From: Streptosporangium roseum DSM 43021
Lineage (GTDB): Bacteria > Actinomycetota > Actinomycetes > Streptosporangiales > Streptosporangiaceae
Length of the DNA stretch: 64,000 nucleotides
Reading direction: 5' to 3'
Assembly: GCF_000024865.1 (NCBI RefSeq)
Contig: NC_013595.1
Coordinates: forward strand, 6,386,001 to 6,450,000
The translations under genes were made by a program, and so were the position numbers. This document shows, in pieces, positions 24,550 through 33,204 of this stretch; positions within the stretch are counted from its first letter, which is position 1, and the number at the start of each line of letters is the position of its first letter. Below the pieces are notes generated by a model. That model made no database searches. It had not been told where the DNA came from and worked only from the letters and a program-made list of their open reading frames with translations.

Positions 24550-24884
24550 GGATCAGGCCGGAGCGGCGCCGCCCGATGCCCGCCTCCCCCGGCAACCCAC
24601 CCCGGGACCGGCGCCGGGTGCCGTCGCCGCTCCTCGCTCCGCGGGGCCGGCAGCTCCATGGTCTCCCCGATCACCTTGAGGTCGGTCAGCGCCGCGGGCG
24701 GAAAGTTCCGTACCATCAGGCCGCTCCCCTGCTCACCAACGATTTTTCCCCGGCTATGCCCATGACTTAACCATGAGAAAAGACAGTTATTTGACCAATT
24801 TGTCATAATTCGGACACGACAGAGAGGCAATGTTGAAGGTCACGGGGCCGGACAGGCGGATTTCCGCGACAGTCAGGGGGCGAC
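24550..24884. other. Intergenic stretch with AT-rich patch; weak ORF candidate
   Basis: An AT-rich island at 24767-24812 contains the inverted repeat TGAC-CAATTT-GTCA. On the minus strand a 68-codon frame (24716 to 24510) starts at an ATG with GGGGAG 6-7 bases upstream. Its product (MVRNFPPAALTDLKVIGETM, then a basic Pro/Arg-rich tail) matches nothing that I know, and it overlaps the end of the reductase gene. It is not called as a gene. Confidence 0.35.
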
Positions 24885-25565
24885 ATGGCAGCCACGGACA
24901 GGGCCATGCACATGGGCCGGCGCGAGACGCACGGGCAGGTCGACTTCCGGGCACTGGACCGGCGGGAACGCCTCTTCATGAGCCGGATGCCCGCCGAACT
25001 GGCGCTGGGCATGATCCTCGCCCTGGTCGGCGGATCGCTCACCCGCGTGCTGCCCGGCGACGTCGTCGCGGCCTACGACCCCTACCTGTACGGGCTGCTG
25101 GTCCTGGGCATGACGCGCGGCTCGCCACAGGCCGGATGGGCGGCCCTCAACGGCGCCCTGACCGTCGCGGGGCTCGCGGCCGGCCATTTCACCGCCCACG
25201 CCCTCGACCACTCCGAGAGCATGCTCAGCCACACCGGCGACTGGAAGGCCGCGCTGAGCGTCACACTGATCGCCTTCGGCCTGACCGGATATCTCAGCCG
25301 CCGGCCGGACACCACCGGCGACATCACCGTGGGGCTGCTCAGCGGCCTGCTGCTGTTCACCCTGGTCGCCCAGCGGGCGGCGAGCCCGTCCCCGGACGTC
25401 CTCCCGGCCGCCGGATCATGGGCGCTCCTCACCCCGCTGGTCCTCGGCCTGTCGATGCCGTTCCTGCTGCGCCCGACCACCGGGGCGCGCGCCCGCACCA
25501 CCCTCACCGCCCTCACCTGCGTCGCCGCCTCCAGCGCGGCCCTCCTCCTGCCGCCCCTCCTCTAG
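24885..25565 (+). CDS. Hypothetical integral membrane protein
   Basis: This 226-aa protein has a polar N-terminus of about 45 residues followed by six or seven hydrophobic segments, among them LALGMILALVGGSL, LYGLLVLGMT, ALNGALTVAGLAA and a closing LLLPPLL. A GGGGG stretch lies upstream of the ATG at 24885. No catalytic or transport motif is recognisable, and no neighbour suggests a role. A 14-base direct repeat (AACGCCGAGACTGG, twice, 25566-25593) follows the stop. Confidence 0.75.
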   Translation: MAATDRAMHMGRRETHGQVDFRALDRRERLFMSRMPAELALGMILALVGGSLTRVLPGDVVAAYDPYLYGLLVLGMTRGSPQAGWAALNGALTVAGLAAGHFTAHALDHSESMLSHTGDWKAALSVTLIAFGLTGYLSRRPDTTGDITVGLLSGLLLFTLVAQRAASPSPDVLPAAGSWALLTPLVLGLSMPFLLRPTTGARARTTLTALTCVAASSAALLLPPLL

Positions 25566-25626
25566 AACGCCGAGACTGGAACGCCGAGACTGGCCAGGGC
25601 GCCGAGGCCCCCGGCCGGGCGCCGCC

Positions 25627-26169
25627 ATGCCCACGACCGTCGAAGGAACATCCACCGTCATGTCCCTCACCTGGAACACCCGGCCCGAGACCGAGCGCGA
25701 CATCCCCGCGATCCGCGAGGTCACCCTCGGCGCCTTCCCCACCCCTTTGGAGGCCGACCTCGTCGAGGCGCTGCGCGCCGACCCGGCATGGCTGCCGGAG
25801 CTGTCCGTCGTCGCCACGTCCGCCGACGGCACCGTCGCCGGCTACGCGCTGCTCACCCGCTGCCACGTCGGCGACGTCCCGGCCCTGGCCCTGGGGCCCT
25901 GCGCCGTCCTGCCGCGCCACCAGCGGCAGGGGGCGGGCTCGGCCGCGATCCGCGCCGGACTCGGAGCCGCCCGGGACATGGGCGAGAACCTCGTCCTGGT
26001 CCTCGGACACCCCGAGTACTACCCGCGGTTCGGCTTCACGCGGGCCTCGTCGTACGGGATCCACCCGTCCTTCGAGGTCCCCGACGAGGCCATGATGGCG
26101 CTCGTGTTCGACGACACCGTCCCGGTGCCCGGCGGCACCATCGTCTACCCGGCGCCGTTCGGCGTCTGA
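25627..26169 (+). CDS. GNAT-family N-acetyltransferase
   Basis: This 180-aa acetyltransferase of the YhbS-like GNAT branch has N-terminal motif C/D (RDIPAIREVTLGAF), and acetyl-CoA-binding motif A as VLPRHQRQGAGSAAIRAGL. The segment LVLGHPEYYPRFGF is typical of this branch. The acceptor substrate is unknown. Start is uncertain between ATG 25627 and ATG 25660 (MSLTWNTRPETERD); neither has a strong ribosome-binding site. It converges on the acyl-CoA dehydrogenase gene across a hairpin. Confidence 0.88.
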   Translation: MPTTVEGTSTVMSLTWNTRPETERDIPAIREVTLGAFPTPLEADLVEALRADPAWLPELSVVATSADGTVAGYALLTRCHVGDVPALALGPCAVLPRHQRQGAGSAAIRAGLGAARDMGENLVLVLGHPEYYPRFGFTRASSYGIHPSFEVPDEAMMALVFDDTVPVPGGTIVYPAPFGV

Positions 26170-26172
26170 GCC

Positions 26173-26199
26173 GACGGGCCCGCCCGGGCGGGGCCCGTC
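26173..26199. terminator. Bidirectional hairpin between GNAT and acyl-CoA dehydrogenase genes
   Basis: GACGGGCCC-GCCC pairs with GGGCGGGGCCCGTC with a one-base bulge and almost no loop. It lies 4 bases after the GNAT stop and 17 before the stop of the convergent gene. Confidence 0.65.
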
Positions 26200-26215
26200 C
26201 CGGCAGCGGGACCGC

Positions 26216-27358
26216 CTACCGCGCGAGGGCGCGGCTGATCACCACGCGCTGGACCTGGTTGGTGCCCTCGACGATCTGCAGGACCTTCGCCTCCCGCATG
26301 TAGCGCTCGACCGGGAAGTCCTCGACGTAGCCGTAGCCGCCGAGAACCTGGACGGCGTCGGTGGTGACCTTCATGCACATGTCGGTGGCGAACAGCTTGG
26401 CCATGGCGGCCTGGGTGCCGTACGGCCGGCCCGCGTCGCGCAGGCGGGCGGCGTCGAGGTAGAGGGCACGGGCGGCGGCGATCTGGGTGGCCATGTCGGC
26501 GAGCATGAAGCCGACCCCCTGGAAGTCGGCGATGCGGGAGCCGAACTGGCGGCGCTCCTTGGCGTAGCCGGTGGCGGCGTCGAGGGCCGCCTGGGCCACG
26601 CCGACGGCGCAGGCGGCGATGCCGAGCCTGCCGCCGTCCAGGGCGGCCATGGCGATGCGGAAGCCCTCCCCCTCCGCGCCCAGCAGCGCGTCGGAGGCGA
26701 GCCGTACCGAGTCGAACCGGACCTGGGCGGTCGGCGAGGACCTCATCCCCATCTTCCGCTCGGGCACGCCGTACGACAGCCCCTCCGTCCCGGCGGGAAC
26801 GTGGAAGCAGGAGATGCCCCGCCCGCCGTCGTCGGAGGTGCGGGCCATCAGGGTGTAGAAGTCGGCGACGCCGCCGTGGGTGATCCAGGCCTTGACCCCG
26901 TCGACGACGTAGCCGTCGGCGTCGGGCACCGCGCGGGTGGTCAGGGCGGCGGCGTCGGACCCGGAGTGGGGCTCCGACAGGCAGTAGGCGCCCAGCCACT
27001 CGCCGCCGAGCATCTCCGGCAGCAGCGCGGCGCGCTGCGCGTCCGTGCCGTAGGCGGCCACCGGGAAGCAGGACAGGGTATGCACCGACAGGCCGAGACC
27101 GACCGCCAGCCAGCCAGCCGCGAGCTCCTCGATCACCTGGAGATAGACCTCGTACGGCTGCGCGGCGCCACCGTGCTCCTCGGGGTAGGGCAGTCCGAGC
27201 AGCCCGGCCCGGCCCAGGGTGGTGAACACCTCGCGGGGGAAGCGGCCCGCGGACTCGTCGGCCGACGCCCGGGGCGCCACCTCCTTGGCGATCAGCTCAC
27301 GGACCAGCTCCAGCAGGTCGTGGGCCTCGGTGGTGGGCATCACACGCTCAACGGTCAT
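26216..27358 (-). CDS. Acyl-CoA dehydrogenase
   Basis: This 380-aa flavoenzyme catalyses alpha,beta-dehydrogenation of acyl-CoA. The three-domain family pattern is complete: N-terminal helical domain (LGLPYPEEHGG), FAD/substrate segments YCLSEPHSGSD and AWITHGGVAD, and the C-terminal domain with RRQFGSRIADFQ and the catalytic Glu in LQIVEGTNQVQR. Start ATG 27358 has GGAG 8-9 bases upstream; the open frame further upstream is not needed. Chain-length preference is not visible. It is followed upstream on the same strand by an M24 peptidase gene, spaced by 78 bases. Confidence 0.93.
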   Translation of the reverse strand: MTVERVMPTTEAHDLLELVRELIAKEVAPRASADESAGRFPREVFTTLGRAGLLGLPYPEEHGGAAQPYEVYLQVIEELAAGWLAVGLGLSVHTLSCFPVAAYGTDAQRAALLPEMLGGEWLGAYCLSEPHSGSDAAALTTRAVPDADGYVVDGVKAWITHGGVADFYTLMARTSDDGGRGISCFHVPAGTEGLSYGVPERKMGMRSSPTAQVRFDSVRLASDALLGAEGEGFRIAMAALDGGRLGIAACAVGVAQAALDAATGYAKERRQFGSRIADFQGVGFMLADMATQIAAARALYLDAARLRDAGRPYGTQAAMAKLFATDMCMKVTTDAVQVLGGYGYVEDFPVERYMREAKVLQIVEGTNQVQRVVISRALAR

Positions 27359-27436
27359 TTCCGCACACTCCAGGTCATGGACGTGGACGACAAAAGGGGT
27401 GACCGGGGTCACCGGCCACCCCGATTGTGGCACTTG

Positions 27437-28546
27437 TTACACGATGACGAGTCCGCGAGGCCGGTGGTTGACCCGCTCGCCACCCTCCTCGGTGCAGACG
27501 AGGATGTCCTCGATACGGGCTCCGTGCGCTCCGCGCAGGTAGATGCCCGGCTCGACGGAGAAGGCGAAGCCCGGCGCCAGCGGCTCGGTGTTGCCCGCGA
27601 CGATGTAGGGCTCCTCGTGGGTCTCCAGGCCGATTCCGTGGCCGGTGCGGTGGATGAAGTGCTCGCCGTAGCCCTCGGCGGCGATCACCTCGCGCGCCGC
27701 GGCGTCGATCGACTCGCACGACGCGCCGGGCCGTACGGCGGCGCAGGCGGCTTCCTGGGCGCGCTGGAGCACGTCGTAGTACTTCACGAAATCGGCGGGG
27801 GGCTCCCCGACGGAGTAGACCCGGGTGGAGTCGGAGCAGTAGCCGCTGGGCATCTGGCCGCCGATGTCGACCACGACCGGCTCGCCCGCCTGGATGACCC
27901 GGTCGGACAGCTCGTGGTGCGGGCTGGCGCCGTTGGGCCCGGAGCCGACGATGACGAAGTCGACCGTCGAATGCCCGGCCGCGATGATCGCCTCGGCGAT
28001 GTCCCTGCCGACCTCGCGCTCGGTCCGGCCCGCCCGCAGGAATCCGGGCACCTGGGCGTGCACGGCGTCGATCGCGGCGCCCGCCTCGCGCAGTGCGGCC
28101 ACCTCCGCCGCGCTCTTGCGCATGCGCAGCCCGCGCAGGACGGTCCCGGCGAGCACCTGCTCCGCTCCGGGGATCGCGTCACGGAAGCGCAGCGACTGCA
28201 TCGCCCACATGCGGTCGGCCAGACCGACCTTGCCCACCGCGCCCAGCCGCGCGCCGACGACCGCATAGGGGTCGTCGGTCTCGTCCCAGGGCACGAATTC
28301 GATGCCGAGTCTCGACGCCGGGGAGTGCTCGGCGGCGGGCAGCTCCAGGCGGGGCACCATCAGGAAGGCCTCGCCCTCGGCCGGCAGCACCAGGCAGGTG
28401 AGCCGCTCCAGCGGCAACGCCTCGTAGCCGGTCACGTAGCGGAGGTCGGGGCTCGGCGTCAGCAGCAACGCGCCGAGTCCGGCCGCGGCGGTCGCCTCCC
28501 GTGCGGCGGCCAGGCGGGCAACGGGATACAGGTCAGAGGACTCCAT
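27437..28546 (-). CDS. M24-family aminopeptidase/Xaa-Pro dipeptidase
   Basis: This 369-aa protein has a creatinase-like N-terminal domain (residues 1-140) and a pita-bread C-terminal metallopeptidase domain. The metal ligands are seen in order: Asp in VVVDIGGQ, Asp in SDSTRVYS, His in HRTGHGIGLETHEEP, Glu in FSVEPGIYL and Glu in ARIEDILV. It hydrolyses N-terminal or Xaa-Pro dipeptide bonds in the cytosol. It corresponds in position to M. tuberculosis Rv2089c (pepE) next to the 5'-3' exonuclease. Start ATG 28546 lacks a strong ribosome-binding site. Confidence 0.92.
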   Translation of the reverse strand: MESSDLYPVARLAAAREATAAAGLGALLLTPSPDLRYVTGYEALPLERLTCLVLPAEGEAFLMVPRLELPAAEHSPASRLGIEFVPWDETDDPYAVVGARLGAVGKVGLADRMWAMQSLRFRDAIPGAEQVLAGTVLRGLRMRKSAAEVAALREAGAAIDAVHAQVPGFLRAGRTEREVGRDIAEAIIAAGHSTVDFVIVGSGPNGASPHHELSDRVIQAGEPVVVDIGGQMPSGYCSDSTRVYSVGEPPADFVKYYDVLQRAQEAACAAVRPGASCESIDAAAREVIAAEGYGEHFIHRTGHGIGLETHEEPYIVAGNTEPLAPGFAFSVEPGIYLRGAHGARIEDILVCTEEGGERVNHRPRGLVIV

Positions 28547-28686
28547 TGTCACACCGACCAATCTAATCGTGGACGGATCCGGATCACACCCGGCCCCGGG
28601 GGACGCGAGAAAGTCCGGGAAAAACCACCGGCACGGCGACGACGTCACTACACTCCGTTGAAGGACGATCACATTTTGTCGACAGG

Positions 28687-29997
28687 ATGTCCGTAAGGCC
28701 CCACATTCCGAGAGCGAGCTACATGGTCGGCGTAGTGGGCGGCCACCAGCCACCCCTCCCCCCACGAAACGACCTCGTGACCGGTTCCGCCCCGCTGACC
28801 GCGGCAGAGATGGTGCAGCGGTTGCGCGGAGAGCTGGACGAGCACATGGCCGTGGAACGACAACTCCTCACCGCACGGCTGGCGCACGCCGAGCGGATGG
28901 GCAACCTGGGCTGGGCCGAATGGAACCTCCATACCGGAGAGTCCGTCTGGTCCGATCGCGCCTACGCCATCTTCGGCCGCGATCCCGGCGAGGGGCCCAT
29001 CCACCTGCGCGACCTGGTCGCCTACGTCGAGGCCGTGGACCAGGCCGACCTGGACCGGCTGCTGCGGGCCGTCGTGCACGGCGCCGAGTCCGGGCAGGCC
29101 GAGTTCCGCATCCGCCGCCAAGGAGAGGTCCGCAACCTGCGCGCGGCCCTCGAACCCGTCGCGACCGGCGGGCGCACCGCCGTGCACGGGGTGATCCAGG
29201 ACATCACCGGCCGGCGCCGGGCCGAGCGGATCATGTCGGAGTCCCGGCGCCAGCTCCTGGAGGTCCGCGAGCAGGCCGCCGAGGAACGGCACCTCAGCGT
29301 GGCCCTGCGGGACGCGATCATGCCCGACCTCGGGGCCGCCGTCGAGCTGCCCCACGCGCGGATCGAGGTCCGCTACGTCCCGGCGGGCATGCGGGCGGGC
29401 CTCGGCGGCGACTGGTACGACGCCAGCCCCCTGCCCGACGGCCGGGTGCTGCTGACCATCGGCGACGTGTCCGGGCACGGCCTGCCCGCGATCGCCCAGA
29501 TGGCCCGGCTGCGGCACTCGCTGATCGGGCTGGCGATGACCGGCGAGCCGGCGGACAAGCTGCTGAACTGGCTCAACACGCTGGTGATGCACCGGCTGGC
29601 GGAGACCACCGCGACCGCGGTGATCGGCCATCTCGACCCCTCCACCCGCGTGTTCACCTGGAGTCAGGCCGGCCACCCCGCGCCGATCCTGATCCGTGAC
29701 GGGGTGGCCGTCCAGCTCGATCCGCCCGCCGGAGTGCTGCTCGGCGCCACGCTCACCGTGCCGTACGAACCGGCCAGCGTGAAGCTGCTGGAGGGAGACC
29801 TGCTGCTGCTGTTCACCGACGGGCTGGTCGAGCGGCGCTCCCGTGACATCGACGAGGGGCTCGCGCTGGCCCTGGCGGCGGCGGCGGACCTCACCGGAGA
29901 CGACCTGGAGGCCGGGCTGGACCGGCTGATCCAGGCGGTCGGCGGCCCGAACCCCGAAGACGACACGTGCGTGCTGGCGATCGGCGTGCTTGGTTAA
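28687..29997 (+). CDS. PAS-domain SpoIIE/RsbU-type protein phosphatase
   Basis: This 436-aa PP2C-type phosphatase has a PAS domain about residues 70-180 (GWAEWNLHTGESVWSD, VHGVIQDITGRRRAE). A coiled linker and a SpoIIE catalytic domain about 205-436 follow. Metal-binding motifs are GGDWYDASPL, IGDVSGHGLPAIAQM and the terminal DDTCVLAIG. In actinomycetes such enzymes dephosphorylate anti-anti-sigma factors. No partner anti-sigma gene is adjacent. The start may be ATG 28687 or ATG 28723. The next gene follows immediately after the stop. Confidence 0.92.
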   Translation: MSVRPHIPRASYMVGVVGGHQPPLPPRNDLVTGSAPLTAAEMVQRLRGELDEHMAVERQLLTARLAHAERMGNLGWAEWNLHTGESVWSDRAYAIFGRDPGEGPIHLRDLVAYVEAVDQADLDRLLRAVVHGAESGQAEFRIRRQGEVRNLRAALEPVATGGRTAVHGVIQDITGRRRAERIMSESRRQLLEVREQAAEERHLSVALRDAIMPDLGAAVELPHARIEVRYVPAGMRAGLGGDWYDASPLPDGRVLLTIGDVSGHGLPAIAQMARLRHSLIGLAMTGEPADKLLNWLNTLVMHRLAETTATAVIGHLDPSTRVFTWSQAGHPAPILIRDGVAVQLDPPAGVLLGATLTVPYEPASVKLLEGDLLLLFTDGLVERRSRDIDEGLALALAAAADLTGDDLEAGLDRLIQAVGGPNPEDDTCVLAIGVLG

Positions 29998-30918
29998 ATG
30001 GTCGCCATGCCCGGCCTGATGCTTCTCGACACCCCATCCCTCTACTTCCGCGCCTTCTACGGGGTGCCGGAGTCGATGACCGCCCCTGACGGCATGCCGG
30101 TCAACGCGGTCCGCGGCCTGATCGACATGATCGCCATGCTGGTCCGGCAGCACTCCCCCGGAGAGCTGGTCGCCTGTATGGACGCCGACTGGCGTCCGGC
30201 CTTCCGCGTGGCGGCGATCCCGACCTACAAGGCGCACCGGGTCGCCTCGGGCGACGTCGAGGAGGTCCCCGACACGCTCGCCCCGCAGGTGCCCGTGATC
30301 GAGCAGGTGCTCGACGCGGTGGGCATCGCCCGCCTCGGCGTGCCCGGCTACGAGGCCGACGACGTGATGGGCACGCTCGCCGTCAGGGCCAAGAGGCAGG
30401 TGGACATCGTCACCGGCGACCGGGACATGTTCCAGCTCGTGGACGACGCCCAGCCCATCCGCGTCCTCTACACCGCCAGGGGGGTCAAGAACCTCGACCT
30501 CGTCGACGAGGCCGCCGTCGCCGCCCGGTACGGCGTCCCCGGCCGCTCCTACGCCGACTTCGCCACCCTGCGCGGCGACCCGAGCGACGGCCTGCCGGGC
30601 GTGCCCGGGGTCGGCGACAAGACCGCGGCCGCGCTGATCACCCGGTTCGGTTCGCTGGAGGCGCTGCTCCGGGCCGTGGACGAGGGCGGCGACCTGACCG
30701 CGGGCCAGCGCGCCAAGCTGAGCGCGGCCCGCGACTACCTCCGGGTCGCCCCCGCGGTGGTCCAGGTCGCCCGTGACGTGCCGATCCCGGAGCTGGATCC
30801 CGCCCTCCCCGTCCGGGCGCGCGATCCGCAGGCGCTCGCGGCCCTGGTCGAGCGCTACGGCCTGGGCGGCCCCATGGGCCGCCTGTCGGAGGCCCTCTCT
30901 CCGGCCTCGTCCGCCTGA
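29998..30918 (+). CDS. 5'-3' exonuclease (Pol I-like FEN domain)
   Basis: This 306-aa stand-alone 5'-3' exonuclease resembles the N-terminal domain of DNA polymerase I. Acidic metal-site motifs are LLDTPSLYFRAF, YEADDVMGTLA and VTGDRDMFQLV, and the helix-3-turn-helix reads GLPGVPGVGDKTAAAL. It would remove RNA primers or flaps. It is the positional counterpart of M. tuberculosis Rv2090, beside the M24 peptidase and near helY. Start ATG 29998 directly abuts the stop of the phosphatase gene. Confidence 0.93.
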   Translation: MVAMPGLMLLDTPSLYFRAFYGVPESMTAPDGMPVNAVRGLIDMIAMLVRQHSPGELVACMDADWRPAFRVAAIPTYKAHRVASGDVEEVPDTLAPQVPVIEQVLDAVGIARLGVPGYEADDVMGTLAVRAKRQVDIVTGDRDMFQLVDDAQPIRVLYTARGVKNLDLVDEAAVAARYGVPGRSYADFATLRGDPSDGLPGVPGVGDKTAAALITRFGSLEALLRAVDEGGDLTAGQRAKLSAARDYLRVAPAVVQVARDVPIPELDPALPVRARDPQALAALVERYGLGGPMGRLSEALSPASSA

Positions 30919-31069
30919 CCCGCTTGTCCGGCCGCATACGGGGAAGACGTAGTACTTCGGCACCCGCGCGCGGAGGATGACGGGATGGACAGATCGATCG
31001 CGTCCGAACACGCTCACCGCTCCGGCGGCCTGTTCACGGCGGTCCGCCGGGGCATCCGGTGAGGTCGCC

Positions 31070-32524
31070 ATGACGGGTGACGGTAGGTTGATGCCCGTGC
31101 CTCACAAGAGCATCCGGGTGCCCGGAGAGTCCCATCCGCGGCTCGACGACGGTTTCGAACGGATCCGCCGGGAGCTGAAGCTGCCGGAGGAGTTCCCCCA
31201 GGCCGTGACCGACGAGGCCGAGTGGGTTGCCGAGGTGCCCGCGCTGCCCGCGCTGGACAGGACCGACCTGCCGTTGATCACCGTCGACCCGCCCGGCGCC
31301 ATGGACCTGGACCAGGCCATGCACCTGGAGGAGCGTCCCGGCGGCTACCGCGTCTGGTACGCCATCGCCGACGTCGCGGCGTTCGTACGGCCCGGCGGTG
31401 CGATCGACGCCGAGGCCCGCAGCCGCGGCGAGACCGTCTACATGCCCGACGGCCGGGTGCCGCTGCATCCGGCGATCCTGTCGGAGGGCGCCGCCAGCCT
31501 GCTGCCCGGGGTGACCAGGCCGGCCGCGCTGTGGTGCGTCGACCTGGACGCCGGCGGCCAGATCGTCGGCGCCGACGTGACCCGGGCGCTGGTGCGGAGC
31601 CGGGAGCGCCTCGACTACGACTACGTGCAGGCGGCGGTGGACACCGGCACCGCCGATGGCACATTGCGGCTGCTGGCCGAGATCGGCCGGCTCCGGCTCG
31701 CCCTGGAGCGGGCCCGGGGCGGGGTCACCCTGCCCACCCCCGAGCAGGAGGTCGTCCCCGACGGGGACGGCTACCGGGTGGAGCTGCGCGCCGCGCTTGA
31801 GGCCGAGGCCTGGAACGCGCAGATCTCGCTGCTGACCGGGATGGCCGCCGCCTCGATGATGCTGGACGCCGAGATCGGCCTGCTGCGGGTGCTGCCGCCC
31901 GCCCCCGCCGAGAAGGTCGCCCAGGTCCGGCGGGTGGCCGCCGCGCTCGGCGTGCCGTGGCCGGAGGGCGCCCCCTACGGTGACGTCGTGCACGGGCTCG
32001 ACCCGAAGATCCCCGAGCAGGCCGCGTTCCTGGAGGAGTCCACGGTGCTGCTGCGCGGGGCCGGATACGTGGCCTTCAACGGCGAGCCGCCCGTCCAGGC
32101 GGACCACGCCGCGGTGGCCGCGCCGTACGCGCACGTGACCGCGCCGCTGCGCCGGCTCATCGACCGCTACGCCACCGAGATCTGCCTGTCGATCGCGGCG
32201 GGCGAGCCGGTGCCCGAGGAGATCCAGAAGGCGATGGGCGATCTGCCCGGCATCATGCACACGACCGGGCGGCGCGCGAACGCCGTCGAGCGGGCCTGCG
32301 TGGACCTGGTGGAGGCGTTCGTGCTGCGCGAGCGGGTGGGCCAGGCGTTCGACGCGGTGGTGATCGACGTGGACGGGAGCCACTCGTGGGGGCAGGTGCA
32401 GGTCACCGATCCCGCGGTGGTGGCCCGCTGCGACGGCGAGGGGCTCGTGCTGGGCGACGCGGTCCAGGTACGGCTGACGCGCGCCGACCCCGCCACCCGA
32501 GAGGTCCGCTTCAGCCTGGCCTGA
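31070..32524 (+). CDS. RNB-domain exoribonuclease (RNase II/R family)
   Basis: This 484-aa protein is mostly a single RNB catalytic domain. The metal-binding Asp motif is VDPPGAMDLDQAMHLEE. It is followed by VWYAIADVAAFV, GRVPLHPAILSEGAASLLPG, and late motifs YAHVTAPLRRLIDRY and HTTGRRANAVERACVD. The N-terminal cold-shock domains of full-length RNase R are missing, and the C-terminus is a short S1-like remnant. Start chosen is ATG 31070 with GAGG upstream; ATG 31091 is an alternative. It degrades RNA 3' to 5' in the cytosol. It converges on helY, a Ski2-like helicase gene. Confidence 0.9.
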   Translation: MTGDGRLMPVPHKSIRVPGESHPRLDDGFERIRRELKLPEEFPQAVTDEAEWVAEVPALPALDRTDLPLITVDPPGAMDLDQAMHLEERPGGYRVWYAIADVAAFVRPGGAIDAEARSRGETVYMPDGRVPLHPAILSEGAASLLPGVTRPAALWCVDLDAGGQIVGADVTRALVRSRERLDYDYVQAAVDTGTADGTLRLLAEIGRLRLALERARGGVTLPTPEQEVVPDGDGYRVELRAALEAEAWNAQISLLTGMAAASMMLDAEIGLLRVLPPAPAEKVAQVRRVAAALGVPWPEGAPYGDVVHGLDPKIPEQAAFLEESTVLLRGAGYVAFNGEPPVQADHAAVAAPYAHVTAPLRRLIDRYATEICLSIAAGEPVPEEIQKAMGDLPGIMHTTGRRANAVERACVDLVEAFVLRERVGQAFDAVVIDVDGSHSWGQVQVTDPAVVARCDGEGLVLGDAVQVRLTRADPATREVRFSLA

Positions 32525-32542
32525 GCGGCTCCTGAGACGTGG

Positions 32543-32576
32543 AGAGGCCGCGCCCGGGGGGCTCGGGCACGGCCTC
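32543..32576. terminator. Bidirectional hairpin terminator
   Basis: GAGGCCGCGCCCG (32543-32555) pairs with CGGGCACGGCCTC (32564-32576) with one mismatch and an 8-base loop. It lies between the convergent RNB gene and the small membrane protein gene. Confidence 0.75.
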
Positions 32577-32595
32577 AGCCGCGGGGGGAACGGCC

Positions 32596-32763
32596 TTACT
32601 TCTTCAGGCTCCAGCCTGCGCCGACACCCGCCAGGTGCAGCGCGACGGCGAGCAGACCCGCGAGGGCGAGCGTGGTGACGGTCACGACGCTGCCGACGGC
32701 CACGCCTGCGATCTGGAAGATCAGCGCGAGGACGAACAGTAATGCTGCGGCGAGGGCGAACAT
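32596..32763 (-). CDS. Small two-helix membrane protein (55 aa)
   Basis: The 55-codon frame runs from ATG 32763 to TAA 32596. It encodes MFALAAALLFVLALIFQIAG, then a VAVGSVVTVTTLALAGLLAV stretch, and ends GAGWSLKK. Two hydrophobic helices with a short positive tail suggest an inner-membrane peptide. A strong GGGAGG lies 5 bases before the ATG. It is followed by a hairpin terminator. Function is unknown; small proteins of this type are common in the group. Confidence 0.7.
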   Translation of the reverse strand: MFALAAALLFVLALIFQIAGVAVGSVVTVTTLALAGLLAVALHLAGVGAGWSLKK

Positions 32764-32950
32764 TCCTACCTCCCTGGGCAGGGGTCCAAAGGGTTCGCCA
32801 TAGGGATTTCCACCGCGATCACCTGGGAAACAGCCCTTGAGGTTACGTTGCGCGCACCGGCCGTCACGAGGTATTGACCGGGCGGTCAGTTAACCGCCGG
32901 GCCCCGACGGCCCGGGAGCCGAGACGGCCGGGGGCCGCCGTCCCCACGTG
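32764..32950. other. Intergenic stretch, no gene
   Basis: It holds the ribosome-binding site of the small membrane protein and otherwise leads into the tandem repeats. No coding content was recognised. Confidence 0.4.
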
Positions 32951-33204
32951 AAAGCCCGGGACGGCGGACCTCGGGCGGAAAGAGCGGGACCATCTCCCCC
33001 GGGCAAGGGAGGCGGGGACGGCGGACGCCCAGGCGGAAAAGGGCGGGACCACCGGCCCCGGACGAGAGAGGTGGCAACGGCGGACGCTCAGGCGGAAAAG
33101 GGCGGGACCGTCAGCCTCAGGCAAGGGCGGCGGGAACGGCGGACGCCCAGGCGGAAAGAGCGGGACCACCGGCCCCGGACGAGAGAGGTGGGGACGGTGG
33201 GCGC
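32951..33204. repeat. Four tandem repeats of 58-59 bp downstream of helY
   Basis: GCGGAAA(A)G-GCGGGACC recurs at 32975, 33033, 33092 and 33151, each followed by one of two alternating sub-sequences (a CGGGCAAGGG-type or a CCCCGGACGAGAGAGGTGG-type). The array ends at the stop of helY. Frames across it are only repeats of Gly/Arg-rich codons, so I treat it as noncoding. Confidence 0.8.
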
